From contig JAGDZQ010000057.1 in NCBI GenBank assembly GCA_049115715.1, forward strand, positions 16,440 through 80,439: a DNA stretch of 64,000 nt. Reading direction: 5' to 3'. The notes under the pieces were generated by a model. The model made no database searches, was not told the origin of the DNA, and saw only the letters and a list, made by a program, of their open reading frames with translations. A program made the translations under genes and the position numbers. Of this stretch, positions 46,606-55,500 are shown piece after piece (position 1 is the first letter of the stretch; every line of letters begins with the position of its first letter). The DNA is from JAMZMI01 sp049115715. Its GTDB lineage: Bacteria; Bacteroidota; Bacteroidia; Cytophagales; Cyclobacteriaceae.

Positions 46606-46785
46606 ATGAAAAGCATACTTACCAAAACCAGTGTCATCTTAGTAGTCCTAGTATCAACAGGTTTGACTCTGCTGGCTCAGAGTCCCGGCGCGCCACCAGC
46701 TACACCGATAGATGGCGGGTTGAGCTTACTCCTTGCTGCAGGAGGGATTTATGGTTTGAAAAAATTGAGAGAGAATAAGGGGTAA
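46606..46785 (+). CDS. Small PID-CTERM-like protein (copy 4)
   Basis: 59 codons, ATG 46606 to TAA 46783-46785. The signal peptide ends L-L-A-Q at residue 25; then S-P-G-A-P-P-A-T-P-I-D-G-G-L, S-L-L-L-A-A-G-G-I-Y-G and K-K-L-R-E-N-K-G. The Pro-Ile-Asp-Gly-Gly core is unchanged from the other copies even though its T9SS partner is the most diverged one. It ends the YHYH operon. No hairpin terminator like those of copies 1-3 follows. Confidence 0.85.
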   Translation: MKSILTKTSVILVVLVSTGLTLLAQSPGAPPATPIDGGLSLLLAAGGIYGLKKLRENKG

Positions 46786-47127
46786 TGCCTTTAATTGAGA
46801 TTGTTTTATAAAGTTATTCGATTCGTTTTATATGAAGTGATTTTGCTAAAATATCATTTTCTAAAATCAATAATATGTCAAAGTAAAAATAGTGTAATCA
46901 ATATGCTCAAGAGTATTTATAAACAGCTTTCAATATTCAAGACAGATTATTTTGCTGATTTAGTTGATGACGGTGTGATTTTGTTAATATAAGACTAAAC
47001 GTGCTTTGCCTATGGAATAGAATCATTAAACACATAATGAGAGTTTGCAACTTATAACGGAGGTAGTTATATTTAAGGGATAAGTGTATTTGTCGATTTA
47101 AGTTTTCACCGTTCCCTACCTATTAAG
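46786..47127. other. AT-rich intergenic region
   Basis: No convincing gene, RNA or terminator is seen. An open frame at 46795-46992 has low-complexity, Ile/Leu/Lys-rich content without a plausible start context and is taken as chance. The stretch separates the surface-protein region from the RHS region and probably carries the promoter of 47128. Confidence 0.5.
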
Positions 47128-48504
47128 TTGTCAAGGTTTTTTATTCTAGTATTAGCTCTACTAGGGCTGGTTTTCTCTGGCATTGCGCAGATCAAGACAT
47201 CTGTGACTTTTTCCAATCCATGGATAGACCGAGCAAAGCAAATTGATAAGGAGAGAAAAGCTTATGAGAAACATTTAGAAGATAGTGTTGAATATTGCTT
47301 GCCGTCTAAGGAACTTCTCCAACTTGATTCTTTGAATAAGGGAATCATTCAACAGAGTATTGCCAGTAGCTATCAAAAATACTCTCGATACCCCGAGCTA
47401 AACCAACTTCTTGAGCTAAGGCAGCTAGGAGAAACATATAAGCAGAATAAGGATTCATTAACCTCTATCAATAAAAAGGAGTATGCTCAACAATATGTTG
47501 AAAACAAAAAGAAGTTTTTGAACAATGTGTTTCGGAAGTACAACGAGCCTGATTTTGCATACCATGCAATGTTCCTATATGCTCCACACTATTCATCTCA
47601 ACAACTAGATTCATCTCAACTAAAGGACCTGTCAAGTACTCAGGTAGATTCCTTGATGCAAACTCATGCAAGTCAGGATAGCCTATTTGAGGCAAAAATT
47701 ATACCCCGATTGGAGAAATACTCCAGTAATTCTTCTCTCATGGGAGTAGAGCTCAATAGCTTGGGTTCTCTATCGCAATTAGAACGAATGCGGGACGAGC
47801 AAGAGAGAGTAGAAACTTACCAGTCCAATTTCAATCGTTATCGGACGAAAAAAAATCTCAAAGCTAACTTCGAAGAACTTGGTCCAACTACAGTAATACA
47901 AAATAACGCACGAATCACCGAAGCGCATGAGTCCCTATCCACATATAAAAAGAAGTACACAACACTTCCATCCAGTCAAAATTTAAAAACTGGAGTCAAA
48001 ATATCCTCTTTGGAAGGAGAAAATCTCGTAAACCGAATCAAATGGGGAGGTACACTTAGGATTAATCAAAGAAACACGATAGAAGTGGATTTTGCTCCCT
48101 CTGTGGCCTTTATGTTCAATAAAAAATGGTCTCTTGGGACTGAAGCTATTGTAAGAGGAGAGTTTATGAGAGGTAGAAGTTGGCTTAAGGCTTTTCACGC
48201 AGACACATATGGGGGACGGTTATTCAGTGATTATCAGTTTTATAAGAGTTTTTTTGCGCATGCGGAGTATGAGCGACTTTACTCCTCGCAAAAGAGTCTT
48301 TTACTAGACAATGCAGAGCGAAGTATAGTTCCTGGGGCAATGGCTGGTTTGGGTAAGCTGTTTAAACTTGGAAAAGGAATTAAGGGAAAGGCGATCGTTC
48401 AATATAATTTCCTTTATGATAATACTAACAGTGTTTACTCCAGCCCATGGGTTTTCAGGTTTGGGTTTGAGATCAGGACACACACAAAAACAAAGAATAA
48501 ATGA
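47128..48504 (+). CDS. Putative outer-membrane protein upstream of RHS operon
   Basis: 458 residues from a TTG start, chosen because it gives a signal peptide of about 21 residues ending G-I-A-Q with no nearer ATG. Residues about 25-290 are strongly helical and rich in Gln, Lys, Glu and Ser, probably coiled coil. Residues about 295-450 alternate polar and aromatic residues (T-L-R-I-N-Q-R-N-T-I-E-V-D-F, F-F-A-H-A-E-Y-E-R-L-Y) as outer-membrane beta strands do. No named family is recognised. Its place 70 bases before the RHS operon suggests a role in surface presentation or export of the RHS proteins; that is inference. Confidence 0.7.
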   Translation: MSRFFILVLALLGLVFSGIAQIKTSVTFSNPWIDRAKQIDKERKAYEKHLEDSVEYCLPSKELLQLDSLNKGIIQQSIASSYQKYSRYPELNQLLELRQLGETYKQNKDSLTSINKKEYAQQYVENKKKFLNNVFRKYNEPDFAYHAMFLYAPHYSSQQLDSSQLKDLSSTQVDSLMQTHASQDSLFEAKIIPRLEKYSSNSSLMGVELNSLGSLSQLERMRDEQERVETYQSNFNRYRTKKNLKANFEELGPTTVIQNNARITEAHESLSTYKKKYTTLPSSQNLKTGVKISSLEGENLVNRIKWGGTLRINQRNTIEVDFAPSVAFMFNKKWSLGTEAIVRGEFMRGRSWLKAFHADTYGGRLFSDYQFYKSFFAHAEYERLYSSQKSLLLDNAERSIVPGAMAGLGKLFKLGKGIKGKAIVQYNFLYDNTNSVYSSPWVFRFGFEIRTHTKTKNK

Positions 48505-48574
48505 TGTTGGTCAAATATAAAGTGACTCAATTTTCATATTTCTGCAAAGAATACAACACTTAAGGGGAGAGATT

Positions 48575-51500
48575 ATGAGTGATAATAGGACAATTTCAGG
48601 AAAAATATTTTGTACATACTTTCTATCCAAATTGGGTATGGCTTTGAAAATAAGCAATAGAGTTAAACTCTTTTTTTTCGCGATTCTGTTTTATTCTCAA
48701 ATGCTGGCGCAAGAACAATCTCCGCTACCGACTCCAGTGTTTCATACTCCGGAGGCGACACTATTTAAGCAGTTTGCTGAGGTTCCAGTGGGGACTTTTA
48801 CCGGTACGCCTGATGTCAATGTGCCTTTGTACAACATTAGCGCAGGAGGAATCAATATTCCTATCACATTGAGGTATAAAGGAGCAGGAATTAAAGTTTC
48901 TGAGGAAGCAACTTGGGTAGGACTTGGTTGGGATTTAACTGTGGGAGGTAAGATAATCATGTCGCCCTATGGTGAGTCAACAGGTGCTATGGATCTTACT
49001 CGAGGTAGATGGGATGATGCAGCATTTCGCAACATCAAATCGAATGCAGGTATATACCTGTCGCCTGAAAAAGAGTATAATGAATTAGGGGATAACAATA
49101 CATTCGGGCTCATAGAAGGAGAAATTGAAGATGGAATTGAAGAGTTCATGCCATCCGAATTTTGTTCTGACAACTGTATCTCTAAGAGGAGAAGATATAA
49201 TCTATTCAAAGAAAGCTTGTTTAGGAAATTCGCATTGGGCTTATTGGATGTAGAAGGGCTCAACGGAGGAAGAAGTGAGTGGAGAAGTTGGTTGAGTGAA
49301 TTGAATAAGTCACAACAGGCTATGCCCAATATTTACAATTATAGCATTCCTGAAGCCAATGGGTCTTTTGTCAAAGATTACCTTTCAAGATTCACATACG
49401 GAAAAGAAGGTACTCACATATTACCAGTTGGTCGAGTTACAAACCCCGAAGTGATGATAGAATTTGAAGGTACAGTTGGCAGTGGGATCAACCAATCTTT
49501 TAAAATCACAGATGGAATCGGGAATATTTACTATTTCAATGATCATTCCCAGACGTTGTATGAAGATTCGCAAGGGGTTCTACATTTTTCAACTCTGGAG
49601 ATTCTATTGACCAAAATAGAATTATTGAATGGGGAAGAAATTGTTTTTAATTATTCACCGAAACATCTGTATTACAGCCACGCTAGTCGGGGTTCGTATA
49701 CAGAAAGATTATTTTGGCCAAACGGTATTCTTAAAGATTCAGGTGTCCCAGGAACAAGAATGAGCCCAAATCTTACAGATGAGGCATACATTATATTCCA
49801 TGAGGTAAAATACCTGACTTCTATAGAGACCAAGAAAGAAAGAGTTGAGTTTGATTTAATGCCAAGGAGCGATTTTGGAGTCTATGGAGAAGCACAAAGA
49901 TTAAGCAAGATTGACATCTATAGTAAACCGAGTAATAATCTGATAAGAACAATAGATTTTGATAACAACGATTATTTCTATGCAAGCTCCACGCCAGCTT
50001 TAAATAGCTATTCGCTTCATTCTGAGCTTGCATCAGGGTGGGCTGACAAAAGACTTAAGCTAAATGGTGTTACCATAAATTCCCCTTCCATTGATGAGGA
50101 AAGCGAAGAATATGAATTTGAATATAACGAGACTATAAGTTTGCCAGTTAAAAATTCCTATGCTGTCGACCATTGGGGGTACTATAATGGGGAGACGGAC
50201 AACATTTCCTTTTATCCAGAAATTCCAACTAATGGGATTCCGAGCAGGTACGATCCTTCCCTCATACCTTTTTTTTTAAATGATGATATGCCTCCTGAAT
50301 TAGCCTTAAAAGGGACAGCAAATAAAGCTCCTAACCCTAACTTCATGGGAGCATGGATATTGGATAGAATTAACTACCCTACTGGCGGAGGCACTAGCTT
50401 TATATGGGAGCCACACGATTTCGGAAACCATACCATCTATCCTGCTAATTACATTAACTACGATGTTGATGTGTTACCTGAGAATAGTTTTGGAGGAGGA
50501 ATGAGAATAGCCGCAATTAATAACTCGTCAAGAAGAGTAAATTATTCTTATTTGTTGGAAGGTAGTACCGAATCTTCTGGGGTATTGATGCAACAGCCAT
50601 TATATGTCAGTCAGTCCCAGCATGTTTCACATATTGAAGTAGTAGGTCTGCCAGCTGGTAGAAAACAATTGACTGAATCTTGGGTACTCCATTCTAGCCC
50701 AGGTCAATCCCTCTTGGGTTCCAATATAGGATACTCTAGAGTAACAGAAACGATCTACAGTGTAGTAGATTCAGACCATCTGGGAAAGACCGTCTATAAC
50801 CATACTATTGTGCCTTTTTCAGAAGTGCCGGTTAAAACATCTACCGCACAAGCGTTTGATAGTATTGAGCCTGTGCTGACCTTATCAGGAATCGTACAAT
50901 ATCCACATCCTACTCATGGCACACTTTCGGGAAGAGAAGTTTACGTCGGTGATGAAAGCGAACCCAGATTAGAAGAGATATATACACCTGAATGGAATTA
51001 TTCTTCGATTTTTAGTGGAGTTAATGTGACCGAATACTATCATGCTAACCTTCCTACTATTGATGCGGGATCTTTTGTACTCCTTTATTACCCTATGAAT
51101 TCGTATGTTGAAAATATTGGTTCTAAGACAGTAATAATCCGAGAACCACTTGAAGCACCGATTACCACAACAGAATCTTATACTTATAATCAGTTCGGAC
51201 AGTTAAGTTCGGTGAGTTCGACAGATTCAGATGGAGTATCGGTTATGAAAACAGAATTTTCCAATTTGTTGGACGGTATGGAAGAGATTGATCCAATAAA
51301 CTTCTCCATTCTTACAACTGATGGTATTCAAGGTTTAATCGATAGCATGACGGAACCTTTGCTTGATGCATGGTCGAAAAGTGCCATCAAGTTGATGGAT
51401 GATAAAAATGTTACCAATTCTCCTCTGGAAACCAAGAAATATGTTGATCAAACTCTCGTTCAAAAAAGTAGAATAAATTATTATAATGAAACTATTGCTG

Positions 51501-52012
51501 ACGGCAGTCTAATTCCTCTACCTAAGCGCTTCGAGTCACTCAATATCAATACTGGACTAATGGAAGTAGGAGGTGAAGTAAGTAAGAGGGATGATCTTGG
51601 AAATGTAGAGGAAATCAAAAGCCGAGCTGGCGTTATCACCTCTTACATATGGGGGTATGATAAGACCTATCCTGTGGCTAAGATTGACAATGCCTCGTAC
51701 TCTCTTGTTACAAGCCATGTGTCGGCTATTCAAGCTGCCTCTGATTCTGACGATGACACATGCCTTGAGGGTGAAGGTTGTGACGAAGATGCGCTGCGTG
51801 TATTGTTTGAAAATTTAAGAAATGATACCAATCTTCAAAATGCCTTCATCACTACATATACTTATGACCCGTTGATTGGGATCACAAGTCAAACAGATCC
51901 CAACGGTAAGACTTTTTATTACGAATACGACAGTTTTGGTCGCTTGATGCACGTGCGTGATTTTGAAGGCAATTTGCTCAGTAAGCACGATTATCATTAC
52001 AAAGGACAATAA
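48575..52012 (+). CDS. RHS/YD-repeat protein
   Basis: 1145 residues. ATG 48575 has a purine-rich AGGGGAG before it; ATG 48638 would give a shorter signal peptide ending M-L-A-Q. Residues about 50-130 carry the conserved start of Bacteroidota RHS-like proteins: V-P-V-G-T-F-T-G-T-P-D-V-N-V-P-L and S-E-E-A-T-W-V-G-L-G-W-D-L. The middle is a long beta-rich shell. The C-terminus has Y-D-x repeats (T-Y-D-P-L-I-G-I, Y-Y-E-Y-D-S-F-G-R-L) ending K-H-D-Y-H-Y-K-G-Q. No RHS core or toxin tail is present. In known systems YD repeats form a hollow shell; here it may be the companion shell for the 52515 protein, two genes downstream. The gap to 52015 is two bases. Confidence 0.85.
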   Translation: MSDNRTISGKIFCTYFLSKLGMALKISNRVKLFFFAILFYSQMLAQEQSPLPTPVFHTPEATLFKQFAEVPVGTFTGTPDVNVPLYNISAGGINIPITLRYKGAGIKVSEEATWVGLGWDLTVGGKIIMSPYGESTGAMDLTRGRWDDAAFRNIKSNAGIYLSPEKEYNELGDNNTFGLIEGEIEDGIEEFMPSEFCSDNCISKRRRYNLFKESLFRKFALGLLDVEGLNGGRSEWRSWLSELNKSQQAMPNIYNYSIPEANGSFVKDYLSRFTYGKEGTHILPVGRVTNPEVMIEFEGTVGSGINQSFKITDGIGNIYYFNDHSQTLYEDSQGVLHFSTLEILLTKIELLNGEEIVFNYSPKHLYYSHASRGSYTERLFWPNGILKDSGVPGTRMSPNLTDEAYIIFHEVKYLTSIETKKERVEFDLMPRSDFGVYGEAQRLSKIDIYSKPSNNLIRTIDFDNNDYFYASSTPALNSYSLHSELASGWADKRLKLNGVTINSPSIDEESEEYEFEYNETISLPVKNSYAVDHWGYYNGETDNISFYPEIPTNGIPSRYDPSLIPFFLNDDMPPELALKGTANKAPNPNFMGAWILDRINYPTGGGTSFIWEPHDFGNHTIYPANYINYDVDVLPENSFGGGMRIAAINNSSRRVNYSYLLEGSTESSGVLMQQPLYVSQSQHVSHIEVVGLPAGRKQLTESWVLHSSPGQSLLGSNIGYSRVTETIYSVVDSDHLGKTVYNHTIVPFSEVPVKTSTAQAFDSIEPVLTLSGIVQYPHPTHGTLSGREVYVGDESEPRLEEIYTPEWNYSSIFSGVNVTEYYHANLPTIDAGSFVLLYYPMNSYVENIGSKTVIIREPLEAPITTTESYTYNQFGQLSSVSSTDSDGVSVMKTEFSNLLDGMEEIDPINFSILTTDGIQGLIDSMTEPLLDAWSKSAIKLMDDKNVTNSPLETKKYVDQTLVQKSRINYYNETIADGSLIPLPKRFESLNINTGLMEVGGEVSKRDDLGNVEEIKSRAGVITSYIWGYDKTYPVAKIDNASYSLVTSHVSAIQAASDSDDDTCLEGEGCDEDALRVLFENLRNDTNLQNAFITTYTYDPLIGITSQTDPNGKTFYYEYDSFGRLMHVRDFEGNLLSKHDYHYKGQ

Positions 52013-52014
52013 AA

Positions 52015-52518
52015 ATGAATAACATCAATATCGCAAATACCTTAGTAGGTATGAAACCCATAAGTTTTTTTAAATATAAATCTGGAATAGCCTGTCTGGC
52101 ATTTTTTGTCCTCTTACTTACAGGTTGGGATCTACATGCACAATCATCAGAAGACTTGCTGCTGGGCGTCTGGGAGTTAGATTATAAAGCTTCAGTACAA
52201 GGCATGTCTTCCAAACAAAAAATAAAGTATGAAAAATTCGATAGTAGCACAAAGCAAAGAGCGGAGGTTTTTTTCGATAAAAGAAAATTTATATTCCTCA
52301 ATGAGGGTATTTATAAGCTACTGGCTGCTCAAGAAGGCTCGCTAGAGGGCAGCTATTCCAGATCAGGGAATAAAATTTCCATGACAGTTGGTGGAGGTGA
52401 AAAGGTTAGCTATGAGATAGAAGAATTAAGTGAAAATAGGTTGGTGCTAAGAACCGTGAGTCAGTATGCAGACGATGCTATTCTAAAAGACCTTCACTTT
52501 AAGCGCATTGAGCAATGA
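52015..52518 (+). CDS. Small lipocalin-like secreted protein
   Basis: 167 residues, or 155 from the internal Met13. A hydrophobic signal segment (about 23-43) ends L-H-A-Q. The mature part is one beta domain with L-L-G-V-W-E-L-D-Y and G-S-Y-S-R-S-G-N-K-I-S-M, the pattern of lipocalin-like domains. It starts two bases after the RHS gene 48575-52012, and its stop overlaps the ATG of 52515 (ATGA), so the three genes are cotranscribed. Its role in the RHS system is unknown; an exported chaperone or accessory part is possible. Confidence 0.72.
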   Translation: MNNINIANTLVGMKPISFFKYKSGIACLAFFVLLLTGWDLHAQSSEDLLLGVWELDYKASVQGMSSKQKIKYEKFDSSTKQRAEVFFDKRKFIFLNEGIYKLLAAQEGSLEGSYSRSGNKISMTVGGGEKVSYEIEELSENRLVLRTVSQYADDAILKDLHFKRIEQ

Positions 52519-55500
52519 TACAGACGATAAAAAGACGTAGAAGCGCATTAATAGGCATTTTGCTCTCGGCTACATTGTTTTCGTTTTCGAGCTCCTTAGC
52601 GCAGGGTACAGTGACAGGTATAGCCAATGTGGCAGTGGGACAGAGTCAAACATATACACTAAATGCCAGTAGTGTTTCTAGCTCATTTTTCTTTTTGCCT
52701 TCGGGTGGCGGTTCTATAACGAGTCAGACTTCTACTACGTGTACTGTTTTGTGGCAGCAGACTGGTAACTATTCGGTGGTGGTGAGTTATAATGGTATCC
52801 AGATGGCAGGTTTAAATGTTACCGTTGTAGCTGCAGGGTCTTCTCCTGCCGCACCGACAGGAGTTTCAACCTCCAATTCTACAGTTAATTCGTTTACACT
52901 CAGCTGGAACAGCGTGCCATCTGCCGCGTCCTACAGAGTAGATGTTTCCGCTGACGGAACCTTCGGTGCAATACTGTCATCCTACAATGATAAGTCCGTC
53001 ACAGGAACAAGTATATCCGTTACCGGACTTGACCAAGGTAGCTACTACACATGTCGTGTGCGAGCAGTGAATGCAAGTGGCACTTCGCCTAACTCTTTGT
53101 CAGTTTCTCCGTACACATTGACGGAGATTCCTATTGCATTAGAGGAGACATCCACAACGGCCAGTTCATTTGTAGCCAATTGGAGTCATAGCAATGGAAG
53201 CTCTACCTCTTTCCCGTATTTCTTAGATGTATCTACTAGCAGTTCGTTTGGTAGTTATCTGAGTGGTTATAATAATAAGGCCATAATGAGCACCAGCGAG
53301 GTGATATCCGGTCTGTTGGCAAATAAAGATTATTATTATCGTGTGCGAGTTGCTGGAGCCAACACATCAGCTAATTCCAATGTGATTACTGCAGGTACTA
53401 TTATCACATCACCCTCAGTAGTACAAGAGAGCAACCGTACCAATACGGGTTTTCAAGCCAATTGGAATTCAGTTTCCGGTGTTACAAACTATAAGCTTTA
53501 TGTTTCGACGAGTAGCTCCTTTAGCAGTCATCTATCAGGTTACAATGGCAAAGTGGTGAGTGGCAGCAATCACACAGTCACTGGATTAGCAGCAGGTAAA
53601 AACTATTACTACCGTTTGAAATCTGTTGGAACGAAAGGAGATTCAGGTTACTCAGGCTCAATCACAGCGAATACCACGATCTCCGTTCCCACCGCTACAG
53701 GAGAGAGCAACCGTACCAATACAGGTTTTCGAGCCAATTGGAATTCAGTTTCCGGTGTTACAAACTATAAGCTTTATGTTTCGACGAGTAGCTCCTTTAG
53801 CAGTCATCTATCAGGTTACAATGGTAAAGTGGTGAGTGGCAGCAATCACACCGTCACCGGATTAGCAGCAGGCAAAAACTACTACTACCGTCTTAAGTCG
53901 GACGGACCAAATGCTGATTCAGGTTACTCAAGCTCAATCACAGCGAATACTTCGATAACAACCCCTTCAGCTAACAGTGCGAGTGGTCAGAGCAATACTT
54001 CATTTGTTGCAAGTTGGAGTGTGGTGTCTGGTGTGTCCAATTACCTTTTGTATGTTTCTGAAAACAGTTCATTCAGTACATACGAGCAAGACTATAACGG
54101 TAAAATAATCACTGGCACAAGCCATACGGTGAATAATCTGACCTCTGGTACTACCTATTATTATAAAGTCAGAGCGGACGGATCTGACACAGATTCGGGT
54201 GATTCTAATGATGTACAGACCAATACGTTGACTCCAGTACCAACTACGCCAATCGTTTCGTCAAACTTATGTGGAATCAAGACCCTTACAAGATTAACTA
54301 CACCTGGGCACATTTCCTGGTACTGGCAAGGTACCAACTCAAGTAGCTATAGTGAGACCAATACCAATACAACATACTCAGCTTCAAGTTCTGGAACTTA
54401 CTATATCAGAGCCAAGAGTAATGATGGTTACTGGAGCGCTTCAGTGCCAGTGTCGGTTACAGTAAACAATACCCCAAGTACCTATACCGTATCAGGCGGA
54501 GGAGATTATTGTGAAGAAGATTTAGGTAAGACAATCAACTTAAGCGGCTCCCAATTAAATGTCAGCTATTACTTACAAAGAGACGGTAGTACCGTGACAT
54601 CAGAACCAGGAACAGGATCGGCACTTAGTTTTACGAATGTGACAGCATCAGGCAACTACACCATCTATGGGGTTTACACAGCTACAGGATGTCAGCAAAG
54701 CATGGCCGGATCGGTCAACGTTACTATTAATCCTTTGCCTCAGGATTACGCTTTCACCGATGGAGATGAAAATCTGTGTGCAGATGTGTCAGTTGGACCA
54801 TCTATTACACTTGCTGGTAGCGAGGCAGGAATTAGGTATCAGTTAACGCTCAATGATAGTCCTATAGATTCCCAGATAGATGGCACTGGAGGTTCTATAA
54901 CTTTTGGCTCATATATCGCTCAAGGCACCTATACGGTCACAGCTATCAACTACTCTACTAACTGCTCCAAATTACTCAGTGCATCTAAAACCGTCACCAT
55001 TGTTGACTTGCCTGAAATATACAATCTTGGCGGTGGGGGTGGCTATTGTGAAGGGACTGCCGGATCCACCATTACTTTGTCAGGATCTCAAAGTGGAGTA
55101 GATTACCAACTAAAGGTAAATGGAGCAAATGTAGGACCTGTCAAAGCAGGAAACGACAGCCCCATTAGCTGGTCGAACCTCACAACAGGAGGAGGTTATT
55201 CAATAGTGGCGACCAACAGCTATTCCTGTGTCTCAAATATGAACGGTATCCTATCTGTTCATATGAACCCGAACCCAATAGTCGATGCTGGTTCCATTGC
55301 AAGTACTTTCGTAGGTAGTATACTTGCGCTCTCTGGTGGATTACCAGCTGGCGGAAACTGGTCTGGCTCAGAAATATCGGGAAACGCATTTGATGCCACT
55401 TCGTTGGATCCTGGCACTTATACGGCTACTTACTCCTACACTGACAACAATGGGTGCATAGGGTCGAACACCAGGCAAGTAGAGGTGCTGCAACTAGCCA

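Noticed and set aside
46795..46992. Open frame of 65 codons
   Set aside because: AT-rich, low complexity, no family signal and no supporting context; treated as chance.
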